Part shown: in pieces, positions 15,578 to 24,143 of the stretch | How the letters are laid out: the number at the start of each line of letters is the position of its first letter | How positions within the stretch are numbered: the first letter of the stretch is position 1 | Assembly: GCA_034431315.1 (NCBI GenBank) | Contig: DAOUDK010000068.1 | Coordinates: forward strand, 1-47,461 | From: JAUWOY01 sp034431315 | GTDB lineage: Bacteria > Chloroflexota > Anaerolineae > VGOG01 | DNA length: 47,461 nt | Reading direction: 5' to 3' | Position numbers and translations under genes: made by a program | Notes under the pieces: generated by a model | The model's database searches: none | What the model was told of the DNA's origin: nothing | What the model saw: only the letters and a program-made list of their open reading frames with translations

Positions 15578-15640
15578 TAAAAATTAAAACTGAAACGTGA
15601 GGGCTTGATTTATCACGCATACCGTTTCACGTATGGAGGA
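15578..15640. repeat. Inverted word-repeat (ACGTGA/TCACG family) before the MalK gene
   Basis: Segments ACTGAAACGTGA, TTTATCACGC and CCGTTTCACGTATGG are variants of one word in both directions and can fold into a hairpin. Related words recur at 16728-16775, 17823-17834 and 30686-30715. Confidence 0.55.
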
Positions 15641-15647
15641 GAAAATC

Positions 15648-16724
15648 ATGAAAGTAGAACTCGAAAATCTCAGCAAACGATGGGGCAGCGTAGTGGGGGC
15701 CGATGCTATCAATCTGACGATAAACGACGGCGAGTTTGTCGCCTTCCTGGGGCCCTCCGGTTGTGGCAAAACCACTACCCTGCTGATGGTCGCTGGAATC
15801 TACAAGCCCACCGAGGGCTTCATCCATTTCGACGAACGGGTCGTCAACCAGATGGCGCCCAAAGACCGCAACATTGGCATGGTCTTCCAGAGCTATGCCC
15901 TGTATCCCCACATGACCGTTTTCCGGAACATCAGCTATCCCCTCAAGCTCAAGAAAGTCCCGAAGGAGGAGATGCAGGAGCGGACGCAGCAAGTCGCTGA
16001 CATGATGGGTATAGGCCACCTGATGGATCGCAAGCCGGCCCAACTCTCCGGCGGCCAGCAGCAGCGGGTGGCTCTGGGCCGGGCACTGGTCAAAGAGCCC
16101 CAGTTGCTGTTGTTCGACGAGCCGCTCTCCAACCTCGACGCCCGCCTGCGCCTCTCCATGCGCGGCGAGATCAAGCGCCTGCAAATGGAATTGGGCATCA
16201 CCTCTATCTATGTGACCCACGACCAAGTGGAGGCCATGACCATGGCCGACCGCGTGGCGGTGATGAAAGAGGGCCAGCTCCAGGCCTACAGCCCGCCGGA
16301 TGAACTGTACGACCAGCCGCGCACCCTGTTTGTGGCTGGCTTTGTGGGCAATCCACCGATGAACTTCGTGGATGTGGAAGTGGTCCGCGAGAACGGCGAC
16401 TATCACGCCCGCTGCGAGGGCTTCGATGTGGTCATCCCCTCTGATCGAGGCGAGAAGGCAGCCGGCAAGGGCAGGGTCACCCTGGGCATCCGCCCCGAAG
16501 ACATAACCATCGCCGACCAGGGCGTCTCCGGTGAAATCTACATCGTCGAGCCGCTGGGCCGCGATGATTTGCTCGATGTGCGCATCGGCGAGGTTGGCGT
16601 CCACATGCTGGCCGACCCCACGTTGAGCTTGAAAATGGGCCAGAACGTGAGGCTCAACTTCAACACCCACAAGGTGCAGTTCTTCGACCCCCAGACGGAG
16701 AAGTCGCTGCTCTGGACGGACTAA
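15648..16724 (+). CDS. Sugar ABC transporter ATPase (MalK/UgpC/MsmK-like)
   Basis: This is the ATPase of the CUT1 importer, 358 residues, with an N-terminal nucleotide-binding domain and a C-terminal OB-like regulatory domain (from about residue 235). Motifs are Walker A GPSGCGKTT, MVFQSYALYPHMTVFRNISY after the Q-loop, signature LSGGQQQRVALGRA, Walker B LLLFDEPLSNLDARLR and the switch histidine in VTHDQ. ATG 15648 follows GGAGGAG (15636-15641), which argues against ATG 15633. Such ATPases often serve several importers in one cell. Confidence 0.92.
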   Translation: MKVELENLSKRWGSVVGADAINLTINDGEFVAFLGPSGCGKTTTLLMVAGIYKPTEGFIHFDERVVNQMAPKDRNIGMVFQSYALYPHMTVFRNISYPLKLKKVPKEEMQERTQQVADMMGIGHLMDRKPAQLSGGQQQRVALGRALVKEPQLLLFDEPLSNLDARLRLSMRGEIKRLQMELGITSIYVTHDQVEAMTMADRVAVMKEGQLQAYSPPDELYDQPRTLFVAGFVGNPPMNFVDVEVVRENGDYHARCEGFDVVIPSDRGEKAAGKGRVTLGIRPEDITIADQGVSGEIYIVEPLGRDDLLDVRIGEVGVHMLADPTLSLKMGQNVRLNFNTHKVQFFDPQTEKSLLWTD

Positions 16725-16727
16725 GAC

Positions 16728-16775
16728 GTAAAACGTGAAGAAATACATCACGCATTACGTTTCACGCATCACGTG
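16728..16775. repeat. Inverted word-repeat (ACGTGA/TCACG family) abutting a start codon
   Basis: ACGTAAAACGTGA is followed by ATCACGCATTACG, TTTCACGC and ATCACGTG, mixing both orientations of one word. The array ends 4 bp before the ATG at 16779 and occupies the place where a ribosome site would be. Confidence 0.6.
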
Positions 16776-16778
16776 CCT

Positions 16779-17819
16779 ATGAACAGCAAAGAGCGAGTGC
16801 TGGCGGCCATCAACCACATTGAGCCGGACCAGGTGCCAGTGGACTTGTGGGCCTTATCTCCCATTACCGACAACCTGCGCGATCACTTTGGCGTGGAGGA
16901 CAACGAGGCCGTCTGGCAGGCCCTGGGCGTTGACTTGCGCTCCGTATGGCCGGACTACATCGGGCCACCTCTGCTCACTTTCGACGACGGTAGTTGGATG
17001 GACTGGTGGGGTCTTCGCAAGCGCATGATCGGTCCCTTTGAAGAAGTCGTCGAGCCGCCGCTGGCGAATGCTCAAACCGTCGCCGACGTCGAGGCCCACC
17101 CCTGGCCCGACCCTGACTGGTTCGACTACGAGGGCCTGCGCCCCACTTGCGAAGCGCTGGGTGAGTACGCCCTCGTCATCCGCGACCCCGGTCCCCACGC
17201 CACCTGCGTACTCCGCGCGGCTATGTTCCTGCGTAGCATGGAGAAGTTCATGATGGACCTGGCGCTGAATCCCGATCTGGCCCAGGCCATCATTGAGCGG
17301 GTGGAGAAGTTCTATCTGGAGTTCGACCGCTGCCTCCTGGAGGCGGTGGGCGATCTCACCGACATCTACTTCATCGCCGACGACGTTGGCGTGCAGGACG
17401 GGCTAATGATCAGCCCCAGGATGTTCCGCCAGTTCGTCAAGCCCAGCCTGACGCGCTTCATCGCCCAGGCCAAAGAGCACGAGCAGCGGGTTATGTACCA
17501 CACCTGTGGCGCTGTCCGTCGCCTGATACCCGATTTCATCGAGATGGGGGTGGACATCCTCAATCCCATCCAGGTGTCGGCCAACGGCATGGAACCCGCT
17601 GGACTGAAGCGGGATTTCGGCGGCGCGCTCTGCTTCCACGGCGCGCTGGACATTCAAACCGTCCTATCGCAGGGCACGCCCGACCAGGTGCGCGCCGAGG
17701 TCGAGCGGCTGTGCCAGGTTTTAGGGCAGGGAGGTGGGTTCATCCTGGCCCCTACCAACAACGTCATGCCCGAAACGCCGCTCGAAAACATCCTGGCGCT
17801 GTACGAGGCGGTGCAATAG
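16779..17819 (+). CDS. URO-D/MtaA-family protein
   Basis: This is a 346-residue URO-D-superfamily protein beginning MNSKERVLAAINHIEPDQVP. MYHTCGAVRRLIPDFIEMG carries the His-X-Cys pair of the zinc site, followed by VDILNPIQVSANGME. The region that normally holds the third zinc ligand reads LAPTNNVMPETPLENI and lacks both Cys and His, so metal binding may be altered. No Shine-Dalgarno site is visible before ATG 16779; a word-repeat array lies there instead. It closes the CUT1 transporter operon and precedes a terminator. The reaction is unknown. Confidence 0.8.
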   Translation: MNSKERVLAAINHIEPDQVPVDLWALSPITDNLRDHFGVEDNEAVWQALGVDLRSVWPDYIGPPLLTFDDGSWMDWWGLRKRMIGPFEEVVEPPLANAQTVADVEAHPWPDPDWFDYEGLRPTCEALGEYALVIRDPGPHATCVLRAAMFLRSMEKFMMDLALNPDLAQAIIERVEKFYLEFDRCLLEAVGDLTDIYFIADDVGVQDGLMISPRMFRQFVKPSLTRFIAQAKEHEQRVMYHTCGAVRRLIPDFIEMGVDILNPIQVSANGMEPAGLKRDFGGALCFHGALDIQTVLSQGTPDQVRAEVERLCQVLGQGGGFILAPTNNVMPETPLENILALYEAVQ

Positions 17820-17834
17820 GATCACGTTTCACGC

Positions 17835-17868
17835 AGGCTTGCGTCCACCGCCGCGCAAGCCTTTTTCT
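17835..17868 (+). terminator. Rho-independent terminator after the URO-D gene
   Basis: AGGCTTGCG (17835-17843) pairs with CGCAAGCCT (17854-17862) and is followed by TTTTCTT. It would end or attenuate the CUT1 operon before the kinase gene. Confidence 0.8.
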
Positions 17869-17899
17869 TGTAGGTCTTTCTCCTGGAGGTCAAAACACA

Positions 17900-18820
17900 A
17901 TGTGCGACGTTGACATCATTATGATCGGCCATTTCGCCAAAGACAAACTGGTGGTGGATGGCACAAGCGAGATCGCCTCTGGCGGAGCCGTCTACTACGG
18001 TAGCGTGGCCCTCCGGCGCATCGGCGTCCGCGTGGCCGTCGTCACCCGGCTGCACCCCGACGACTTCCCGCTGCTGGACGAACTGAAACAAGAGGGGGTG
18101 CAGGTCTTTGCCACGCCAGCTCCAGAAACCTCGGGTATCGAGAATATCTACAACTCAGCCGACATGGAGCGCCGCATCTGCAAGCTGCTGAGCTTTGCCG
18201 GCCCCTTCCGGCGAGAGGAGATCCCCAACCTGTCGGCGCAGGTGTACCTGATCACGCCTATCATCGCTGGCGAGGTAGACCTGTCACTGCTCCAGTGGCT
18301 GTCGGCCCGCGGCCCGGTGGGCCTGGACGTGCAGGGCTTCGTCCGCGTTCGTGAGGACGGCCACCTGATCTTTCGCCAGTGGCCCGACATGGCCGAGGGC
18401 CTGGCGCACGTGACTTACCTCAAGGTAGACCGCGCTGAGGCGGAACTCCTCACCGGCCAGACGGACCTGCAGGCCGCTGCCCGTCAACTGGCTGCCTACG
18501 GCCCTTGCGAAGTCGTCATAACTCAGTCGTCGGGCGTCACCGTCTACGCCGATGGCCAGATTTACGAAGCGCCCTTCACCCCACGGTCGCTGGCCGGGCG
18601 CACTGGCCGGGGCGACACCTGCTTCGCCACCTACGTGGGCAAGCGTCTGAGCGCGTCGGTCGAGGAGGCTTGCCACTTTGCGGCGGCCGTCACCACGCTG
18701 AAGCAGGAGCAGCCAGGCCCCTGGCGCGGCACGATGGATGACGTGGCGGCACTGCTGGCGAGCCGCCGGTCAAATCCCAATGAATCAAATCATAGCGAAC
18801 TCCGTTCCAATGAACAATGA
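17900..18820 (+). CDS. PfkB-family kinase, Thermotoga inositol-locus type
   Basis: This 306-residue ribokinase-fold kinase has GGAVYYGSVALRRIG near the N-terminus and the catalytic region GRTGRGDTCFATYVG, with the anion hole and Asp base (GRGD instead of the usual GAGD). As I recall it, the overall pattern (IGHFAKDKLVVDG, NIYNSADMERR, LDVQGFVRV, VDRAEAELLTG) resembles the PfkB protein of the Thermotoga maritima inositol locus (TM0415). A related protein is encoded at 27484. ATG 17900 follows CTGGAGGT; the longer open frame to 17711 would run through the terminator. It may phosphorylate inositol or a keto-derivative, which is inference. Confidence 0.8.
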   Translation: MCDVDIIMIGHFAKDKLVVDGTSEIASGGAVYYGSVALRRIGVRVAVVTRLHPDDFPLLDELKQEGVQVFATPAPETSGIENIYNSADMERRICKLLSFAGPFRREEIPNLSAQVYLITPIIAGEVDLSLLQWLSARGPVGLDVQGFVRVREDGHLIFRQWPDMAEGLAHVTYLKVDRAEAELLTGQTDLQAAARQLAAYGPCEVVITQSSGVTVYADGQIYEAPFTPRSLAGRTGRGDTCFATYVGKRLSASVEEACHFAAAVTTLKQEQPGPWRGTMDDVAALLASRRSNPNESNHSELRSNEQ

Positions 18821-19383
18821 CCCGGCGTGACTACCTCGACAATGTTAACTTCTCTCTCCAGATGACATAATCACCTCAAGTTGGAGGGTAGAAGGCCAAT
18901 CGTATTGGCCGTCATGGCTGTCTTGTTGCTCCGACGCCGCCCAACGCGGTTGGGCTTCTACCCCTGAATGGAAGTTAACATTGTCCAACTACTCAGGCAC
19001 ATCCGGAGAACGCAGGAACACGGAAGCCCTGTACTTGTCATACAGGACAAGTGCACGGAGAGCATGGAAACACGGAAGTTCCGTGATTCCGTACCTTCCG
19101 TGATTCCGTGTTCCAAAATCTAACAGGGATTGCTTCGGCGGAAAAGCGCCACCTCGCAATGACAGGCTGGGTAGTTACGACCCGGCTGACAAAGCGACCA
19201 CAGATTCGGAATGTTTCAGAATCCAGGGGCAATAATGTGTCATCGGTCGGACACTTGAGAGCCATCATAACCTTGAGCCTCAATAGATCCAATTTTGCTT
19301 GGCCTGGATCCCTTCGGCCAGGCTCAGGACAAGCGCCAGATCCAGGCCAAAAGCGGGGATTTGGCAATCCCCTTGGAGCAATT
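18821..19383. other. 563-bp gene-free, repeat-rich gap
   Basis: No credible gene lies here on either strand. The gap contains the composite palindrome at 18838-18985, an array of TTCCGTG/CACGGAA words at about 19010-19112, and fragments of common dispersed palindromes (CGCAATGACAGGC near 19156; CCCTTCGGCCAGGCTCAGG near 19310). No promoter close to consensus was seen for the lipoprotein gene. Confidence 0.7.
18838..18985. repeat. 148-bp composite palindrome (MITE-like or structured element)
   Basis: The ends are a perfect 15-bp inverted repeat, GACAATGTTAACTTC (18838-18852) and GAAGTTAACATTGTC (18971-18985). Inside is a second pair, GGGTAGAAG (18886-18894) with CTTCTACCC (18955-18963), extendable to 13 of 14. 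Between these are two small palindromes, GGCCAATCGTATTGGCC (18894-18910) and GCCCAACGCGGTTGGGC (18939-18955). No coding frame is inside. Confidence 0.7.
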
Positions 19384-20349
19384 TTGGTTCCACTTAGCTT
19401 GGCGACCGTGCTGATTCTGGCGCTTAGCAGTTGCGCGTCACCCACGCCGACGGCCGCCCCCGGCCCCCCGGCTTCTCACCAGGATCTGGCCCGCCACTAC
19501 GCGCCGGTCATACGTCAGGGCGTTGCTTCGGACCAGGATTTCATCACCGCCGTGGACTTCGACGGCGACTGGGTCGGCAACAATAACTGGGAAAACCAGC
19601 CCACGGGCGACCTCTCGGCCTACGCCTACTATTCGGTGGTGGAGACGGAGACCCACTGGTTTCTCCTCTATGCCCTTTTTCACCCTCGCGACTACACCCG
19701 CGATCCGTGCGAAAAGTCGGAGGGCTGCCACGAGAACGACTTGGAGTCCATCCAGATGGTCGTCGCCAAAGATGGCACGCCGTGGGGACGGTTGCAGGCC
19801 GTGGAGACGCTGGCTCACAGCCACATCTACCTCTACACCGCAGATCAGTCGGTGAAGGGGAACTTTCTCAGGGTCAGAGGTTCGGTTCGGCTTGAGGGGA
19901 GCCATCCCGTCGTCTACGTGGAGACATACGGCCACGGCATCTACGCCCAGCGCAAGATCCTCGTGCCGCACACCGTCGTCTACCGCGTGGGAGAGCGGGC
20001 CGAAGTTCCGGAGAGCCTCAAAGACGACGACGTATCGTACCAGCTCGTTTCTATCTACGACACCCTCTGGGCGCACCGGGACGAAATCGGCCCCGGACAG
20101 GCTTTCGACCAACCCTTCGACTACCGGGGCCACATCCTGCCGTCCGCTATTGACGGTGAGGATTACGGCCAGGATCGGGCCAACACTCCCTGGGGCTACA
20201 ACCAGGAGATTGGCGATACGCTCTCTCGCGGCGATTGGTTCCTCGATCCGGCCAAAGCTTTAACCTATCACGCCCGCTTTGAGGGTGAGTTCTCCCTGGA
20301 GTACGTTTACAATCCCTACCTGGACGATCTGGGACTGATAGGGGAGTGA
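19384..20349 (+). CDS. Lipoprotein of unknown function
   Basis: From TTG 19384 (GGAG 5 nt upstream) the protein has 321 residues. It starts MVPLSLATVLILALSSC, a hydrophobic stretch ending in a lipobox cysteine, then a Thr/Pro/Ala spacer. The long frame upstream to 19108 crosses palindromic repeats and is probably not coding, so the start is inferred. The body has DFDGDWVGNNNWEN, YYSVVETETHWFLLYALFHPRDY and CHENDLESIQMV, which loosely resemble Vps62-like surface proteins, but I cannot assign a function. It overlaps the region of the next gene's start and probably begins the 19384-26393 cluster. Confidence 0.7.
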   Translation: MVPLSLATVLILALSSCASPTPTAAPGPPASHQDLARHYAPVIRQGVASDQDFITAVDFDGDWVGNNNWENQPTGDLSAYAYYSVVETETHWFLLYALFHPRDYTRDPCEKSEGCHENDLESIQMVVAKDGTPWGRLQAVETLAHSHIYLYTADQSVKGNFLRVRGSVRLEGSHPVVYVETYGHGIYAQRKILVPHTVVYRVGERAEVPESLKDDDVSYQLVSIYDTLWAHRDEIGPGQAFDQPFDYRGHILPSAIDGEDYGQDRANTPWGYNQEIGDTLSRGDWFLDPAKALTYHARFEGEFSLEYVYNPYLDDLGLIGE

Positions 20350-20360
20350 GTGGAGAAGCA

Positions 20361-21775
20361 GTGAGAGCAAGACCTCTGATCATCTTATGGCTCGACAACC
20401 TGGGCGCTTTCCACAGGTTCATGGGCGAGATGGGGAACATAGCCGACGCCTTCGCGGGGGGAACGATGGTCAAAAACCTTATCAGCGTCGTCCCCACCGT
20501 CACCGAGACGGCCGAGCTGACCATCAAGGCGGGCTGCGGCCTGGAGGAGATGCCCGTCGTGGGCGAGGTGACCTTCGACCGGGAAACCCAGGCGATGCTC
20601 CACCTCAAGGAGACGGCCCGGTTCGACGATTTGGTGGGGCCGGACCTGGCGCGGCGGCTGTTCACCAGCTTCGGCTTCCGAACCTGCCAGATCGGCTGGA
20701 AGCTGGGCGGGCTCGGCGCCCCCAACGTGCTCACCATCGCAAGCGAGGAGGCCGTCCGCCTGGAGTTGGAAGCTTCCTACGAGATAATCCCCTTCCGGAT
20801 AACGTCGTTCATCAACGCCCTCAGGGAGCACGAGGCCGACATCTACCTGCTGACCATCTCCGGCGACAGCATCGTCCACAACGAGGCGGTGGTCGGGCAG
20901 AGGAGGTTCATGCAGCAGTTAGACACTGTCCTGTACGGACAGTACAGGGCGAGGAGTTCCCCCGGCTGATGGCCGCCATCCGCGCCCACACGCTCGACCC
21001 CACCATCATCATGTTCTCCGACCACGGCCCGAAGCCCATCGAGAAGCACGTGAAGCCGGAGGATTTCCTGGAGGACGTCGAGGGGTTGGTCTTCTGCGGC
21101 CAGAACCGGAACGCGGCGGTGGTCTCCAACGGCCGGGGCCCCCTCTTCGTGTACGTCAAGAATCCAGGGGACGAGGGCCGCTGGTGCAGAACGACCTATC
21201 GCGAGCTGAGGGATTACCGGGGAAAGGACATCCTGGGCGCTATAGCTGCCAAGGAGGACGTGGCCTTCGTGGCCTCCAACCTGGAGGAAGGCGGCATCTC
21301 CTTCCTCTCGCGGGATGGCGAGGCAGTGCTCTCCGAGAGGGAGGGCGGCTTCCTCTACGAGGTGGTGGCCGGCGCCGACCCGCTGGGCCTGGGCGAGGTC
21401 GAGGGGGAGGTCGTCTCGGCCGGGGAGATGCTGGCGAAGACCTACGACAAGGAGTTCCCCTACCCCATTCAATTGCTGAAGCTGCTCCAGAGCCCTCGTT
21501 GCAGCGACGTCTTCGTGGCCCTCGAACATAAATACGCCTTCTTCTGGGACATGCTCTGGGTGAAGACCACCCACGGGGGCCCTTCCCGCCACGAGGTGAC
21601 CGTCAGCCTCCTGGCGACGGGGCCGCAGGACGAGGAGGCGGGCATCGTCTACGGGAGGGAGCTGGAATACGGCTCGCTGGCCGAGCTCTACAACAGCCTC
21701 TGCAGGATTCTTTACCGGGGCAAAAGCCCACACAGAGGCGCGGGAGGAGACTTGCTTTTTGGAGGCGAGAAATGA
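20361..21775 (+). pseudogene. Alkaline-phosphatase-superfamily hydrolase, split by a frameshift
   Basis: Two frames together make one protein. The first (GTG 20361 to 20969) opens RPLIILWLDNLGAFHRF and includes LTISGDSIVHNEAV. The second continues from about 20950 (GEEFPRLMAAIRAHTLDPT) through IIMFSDHGPKPIEKH to 21775. SDHG followed by a downstream His is the metal-binding pattern of type I phosphodiesterases and related alkaline-phosphatase-fold enzymes. The switch lies at GTACAGGGCGAGG (20943-20955), where one extra G in the run at 20947-20949 restores the frame. It could be a real mutation, a sequencing error or a programmed shift. The second part ends by ATGA overlap with the first metallo-beta-lactamase gene, so the operon structure is intact. 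Confidence 0.7.
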
Positions 21776-22521
21776 AAATCAGGTTTTTAGGTACCGGGGC
21801 GGCTGAGGGTATCCCCAGCTTTGGCTGCACCTGTCAGCGCTGCCAGGTGGCCAGAAAGCAAGGGGGACACAACGTCCGGCAACGGGCCGCTTTGTTGATC
21901 GAGGCGGCTGGACATCGCATCCTGCTCGATACGCCGCCGGAGATCAGCTCGCAGTTGGACCAGGCCGAGGTGTTTGACCTGTCGGCCGTTTTCCTGAGCC
22001 ACGAACACTTCGACCACATGGGCGGGCTGGTGGCGTTCGAGTACTGGAACAGGGTGCTGCCGATCTTCGCCGGTTACGACGTGCTGCCCAAGCTCCGGCT
22101 GACCCCGCGCCTGGAAGAACGGGCCCTCCTCTCCGGCTTCTACTCCCACACACGGCTGCACTTCGGCGACCTGACGGTTATGCCCTTCAAAGTCATCCAC
22201 CACGTCCCCTGTTACGGCTTCGTTTTCGAGGAGGCGGGGACACGGCTCGTTCACTTCAGCGACTCCGGCCCTGAGTTGAGCGATCTCCACCGCCACTTGC
22301 TGGAAGGGGCCGATGTAGCTATCTTCCACACCCCCACCTTTGAGCCGAACCACAGTCACATCGGCGTTCAGGAACTCATCTCCCTGGTGCAGGACTATCC
22401 CATCCAACGGGTGGTGATCACCCACATCAACCATAACAATCTCCTGCACGAAGAGCTGGTGGAGAAGACCTCTTCTCACGGCATAACAGTGGCCTACGAC
22501 GGCCTGACGTTGGAGGTCTGA
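21772..22521 (+). CDS. PhnP-like metallo-beta-lactamase-fold hydrolase, copy 1
   Basis: This is a 249-residue cytoplasmic metal-dependent hydrolase. C19, C21 and C24 (GCTCQRC) resemble the zinc-binding cysteines of PhnP, the cyclic ribose-phosphate phosphodiesterase. The metal site HxHxDH is intact (H77, H79, D81, H82 in LSHEHFDHMGG), with later ligands in KVIHHVPCYG, HFSDSG and VVITHINHNN. ATG 21772 overlaps the stop of the preceding gene (ATGA). It is the first of three head-to-tail paralogues. A cyclic phosphate or phosphodiester substrate is likely by family, but the precise one is unknown. Confidence 0.87.
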   Translation: MKIRFLGTGAAEGIPSFGCTCQRCQVARKQGGHNVRQRAALLIEAAGHRILLDTPPEISSQLDQAEVFDLSAVFLSHEHFDHMGGLVAFEYWNRVLPIFAGYDVLPKLRLTPRLEERALLSGFYSHTRLHFGDLTVMPFKVIHHVPCYGFVFEEAGTRLVHFSDSGPELSDLHRHLLEGADVAIFHTPTFEPNHSHIGVQELISLVQDYPIQRVVITHINHNNLLHEELVEKTSSHGITVAYDGLTLEV

Positions 22522-22523
22522 CC

Positions 22524-23288
22524 GTGCAGATCCATTTCCTGGGCACAGGCGCGGCGGAGGGCATCCCGGCCATCGGCTGCGATTGTGCCCATTGCACCAG
22601 GGCCAGAAACGAGGGCGGGAAGTTGGCCCGCGAGCGAAATGCCATTCTATTCTCCCTGCCCGATTACGAACTGTTGGTTGACTGCGCCCCGGACATCAGA
22701 AGCCTGATCAACAAGTATCAGATCATCAAATTGGATGGCATTCTGGCCACCCGGTCTCGCTACGACCACATCGGCGGCATCAAGGAATTCGAGTGGTGGC
22801 CGGGACGGTTGGATTTCCTGGCTGAGGATACCCTCTTCGAGGCCATCAAACGAGAGCACTGGACAGAGATGCTCGACGCTGTTATGTTTCACATTCCTTA
22901 CTATCCGGGGGCCTCCCTCTACTTCAGTGACTTCTCGATCGTCCCTTTCGCTGCCCGCCGGCAGCGGCCCATCTTTGGCATCTCGGTGAAGGAAGGCCAG
23001 ACCCGGGTCGTCTACACCTCGGATACCCCCGCCCGCCTGACCAACTACGCCCGGCGGGTCATGTGGGAGTGCGACTTGCTGATCGTCAATACCCCCACCT
23101 TCGACACAGTCCTCAAGAACCACATCAACGCGCTGGAGGCGATTGAGCTCAAAGATCGAGTGGGGGCCAGGAAGATGATCTTGACCTACATCAATCACGG
23201 AAACAAACCTCACGACGAGTTGGAAGAGTTCTTGCACCAGGTCGAAGGAGTGAGCGTGGCCTACGACGGCATGATGCTGGAGGTGTAA
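22524..23288 (+). CDS. PhnP-like metallo-beta-lactamase-fold protein, copy 2, metal site lost
   Basis: The 254-residue paralogue follows copy 1 by 2 bp with a GTG start. It keeps the fold and the cysteine set (GCDCAHC, C19, C21, C24), but the HxHxDH motif reads RSRYDH, so H77 and H79 are both Arg. The later ligand histidines are also replaced: ARRQRPIFG where copy 3 has VSHPVPCFG, and LTYINHGN where the others have THxNH. Four metal-ligand positions are therefore gone. It is probably a non-catalytic partner or a binder rather than an active hydrolase. The reading frame is full length and undamaged, which argues against simple decay. Confidence 0.87.
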   Translation: MQIHFLGTGAAEGIPAIGCDCAHCTRARNEGGKLARERNAILFSLPDYELLVDCAPDIRSLINKYQIIKLDGILATRSRYDHIGGIKEFEWWPGRLDFLAEDTLFEAIKREHWTEMLDAVMFHIPYYPGASLYFSDFSIVPFAARRQRPIFGISVKEGQTRVVYTSDTPARLTNYARRVMWECDLLIVNTPTFDTVLKNHINALEAIELKDRVGARKMILTYINHGNKPHDELEEFLHQVEGVSVAYDGMMLEV

Positions 23289-23290
23289 TC

Positions 23291-24055
23291 TTGAAGATCC
23301 AGTTTCTGGGCGCCGGCTCGGCGGAGGGCATCCCGGCCATCGGCTGCGACTGTCCCCATTGCGTCAGAGCCAGGAGAGAAGGTGGAAGACTGGTGAAGCG
23401 CAGGAACGCCGTTCTCTTCTCTCTGCCGGGCTACGAGTTGTTGCTCGATACCCCGCCAGACATCCGGGCGGCGCTGGCCCAGAGTAAGGTTCTTTGGATA
23501 GATGGCATCTTTCTCACCCACGCCCACCACGATCACACCGGCGGATTGGAGGAATTCCTTTACTGGAAAAGAGACCTGGACCTCTTCGTCGAGCCGGGTG
23601 TGTACGAATCTCTGCGGCGAGAGAATTGGGGCGACACGCTGCCCGACATCGCCTTTCACTGCCCCTTCCACCCGGGAATGGCCGTGCGCTTCGACGGTTT
23701 CTTCTTCACCCCTTTCGCCGTCAGTCACCCGGTTCCCTGCTTCGGTCTGGCCATCTACGAAGACGATCACAAAATCGTCTACACCTCCGATACCCGCAAT
23801 TGGTTCAGTCACTACGCCTACAGCCTGATGGATGGGGCGGATCTACTGATTGTCAATACCCCTACCTTTTCTCCACCGAAGGAAGACCACATCACCTCAA
23901 CCGAAGCGGTCGAGTTAAAAGAGCAAGTGGGAGCCAACCGTTTGGTCTTGACGCATTTCAACCACCATAACCTGACGCACGACGAACTGGAAGAGTGGGC
24001 CAAAGGGCTGGATGGGGTCACGGTGGCTTATGATGGTATGACGTTGGAGGTTTGA
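23291..24055 (+). CDS. PhnP-like metallo-beta-lactamase-fold hydrolase, copy 3
   Basis: This third tandem paralogue (254 residues, TTG start 2 bp after copy 2) has an intact metal site: H77, H79, D81 and H82 in LTHAHHDHTGG, VSHPVPCFG, YTSDTR and VLTHFNHHN. The N-terminal GCDCPHC is as in copies 1 and 2. It is closer in sequence to copy 2 than to copy 1, so copy 2 probably arose from a 2/3 ancestor and then lost its ligands. The proteins may form a heteromer, with copy 2 as the non-catalytic subunit. Confidence 0.87.
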   Translation: MKIQFLGAGSAEGIPAIGCDCPHCVRARREGGRLVKRRNAVLFSLPGYELLLDTPPDIRAALAQSKVLWIDGIFLTHAHHDHTGGLEEFLYWKRDLDLFVEPGVYESLRRENWGDTLPDIAFHCPFHPGMAVRFDGFFFTPFAVSHPVPCFGLAIYEDDHKIVYTSDTRNWFSHYAYSLMDGADLLIVNTPTFSPPKEDHITSTEAVELKEQVGANRLVLTHFNHHNLTHDELEEWAKGLDGVTVAYDGMTLEV

Positions 24056-24060
24056 CTATG

Positions 24061-24130
24061 GAAGATCCGTTTCTTAGGCACCGGCGCGGCCAGGGGCATC
24101 CCGGCCATTAACTGCAATTGTCCTCATTGA
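24061..24130 (+). pseudogene. Relic of a fourth PhnP-like metallo-beta-lactamase gene
   Basis: Immediately after copy 3, the frame at 24062 reads KIRFLGTGAARGIPAINCNC then PH and a stop at 24128-24130. This matches the first 24 or so residues of copies 1-3. The position of the start codon is TGG, and nothing of the later domain remains. It is a degraded fourth tandem copy or a failed duplication end. Confidence 0.8.
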
Positions 24131-24143
24131 CGGAGACAACGCT

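Noticed and set aside
17711..17899. N-terminal extension of the PfkB kinase
   Set aside because: It would overlap the URO-D gene and pass through a rho-independent terminator; ATG 17900 has a ribosome site and matches the family N-terminus.
18838..18985. Insertion sequence
   Set aside because: There are terminal inverted repeats but no transposase frame in the 148 bp, and no target duplication could be confirmed by eye.
19108..19383. N-terminal extension of the lipoprotein from ATG 19108
   Set aside because: It crosses palindromic repeats and has no signal-peptide character; the lipobox region has a closer start at TTG 19384.
20387..20949. Upstream half of the long + frame ending at 21775 as its own coding start
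   Set aside because: The translation is Gly/Arg-rich and low in information, whereas the overlapping frame from 20361 has clear hydrolase motifs. Only the part after about 20950 is real coding sequence.
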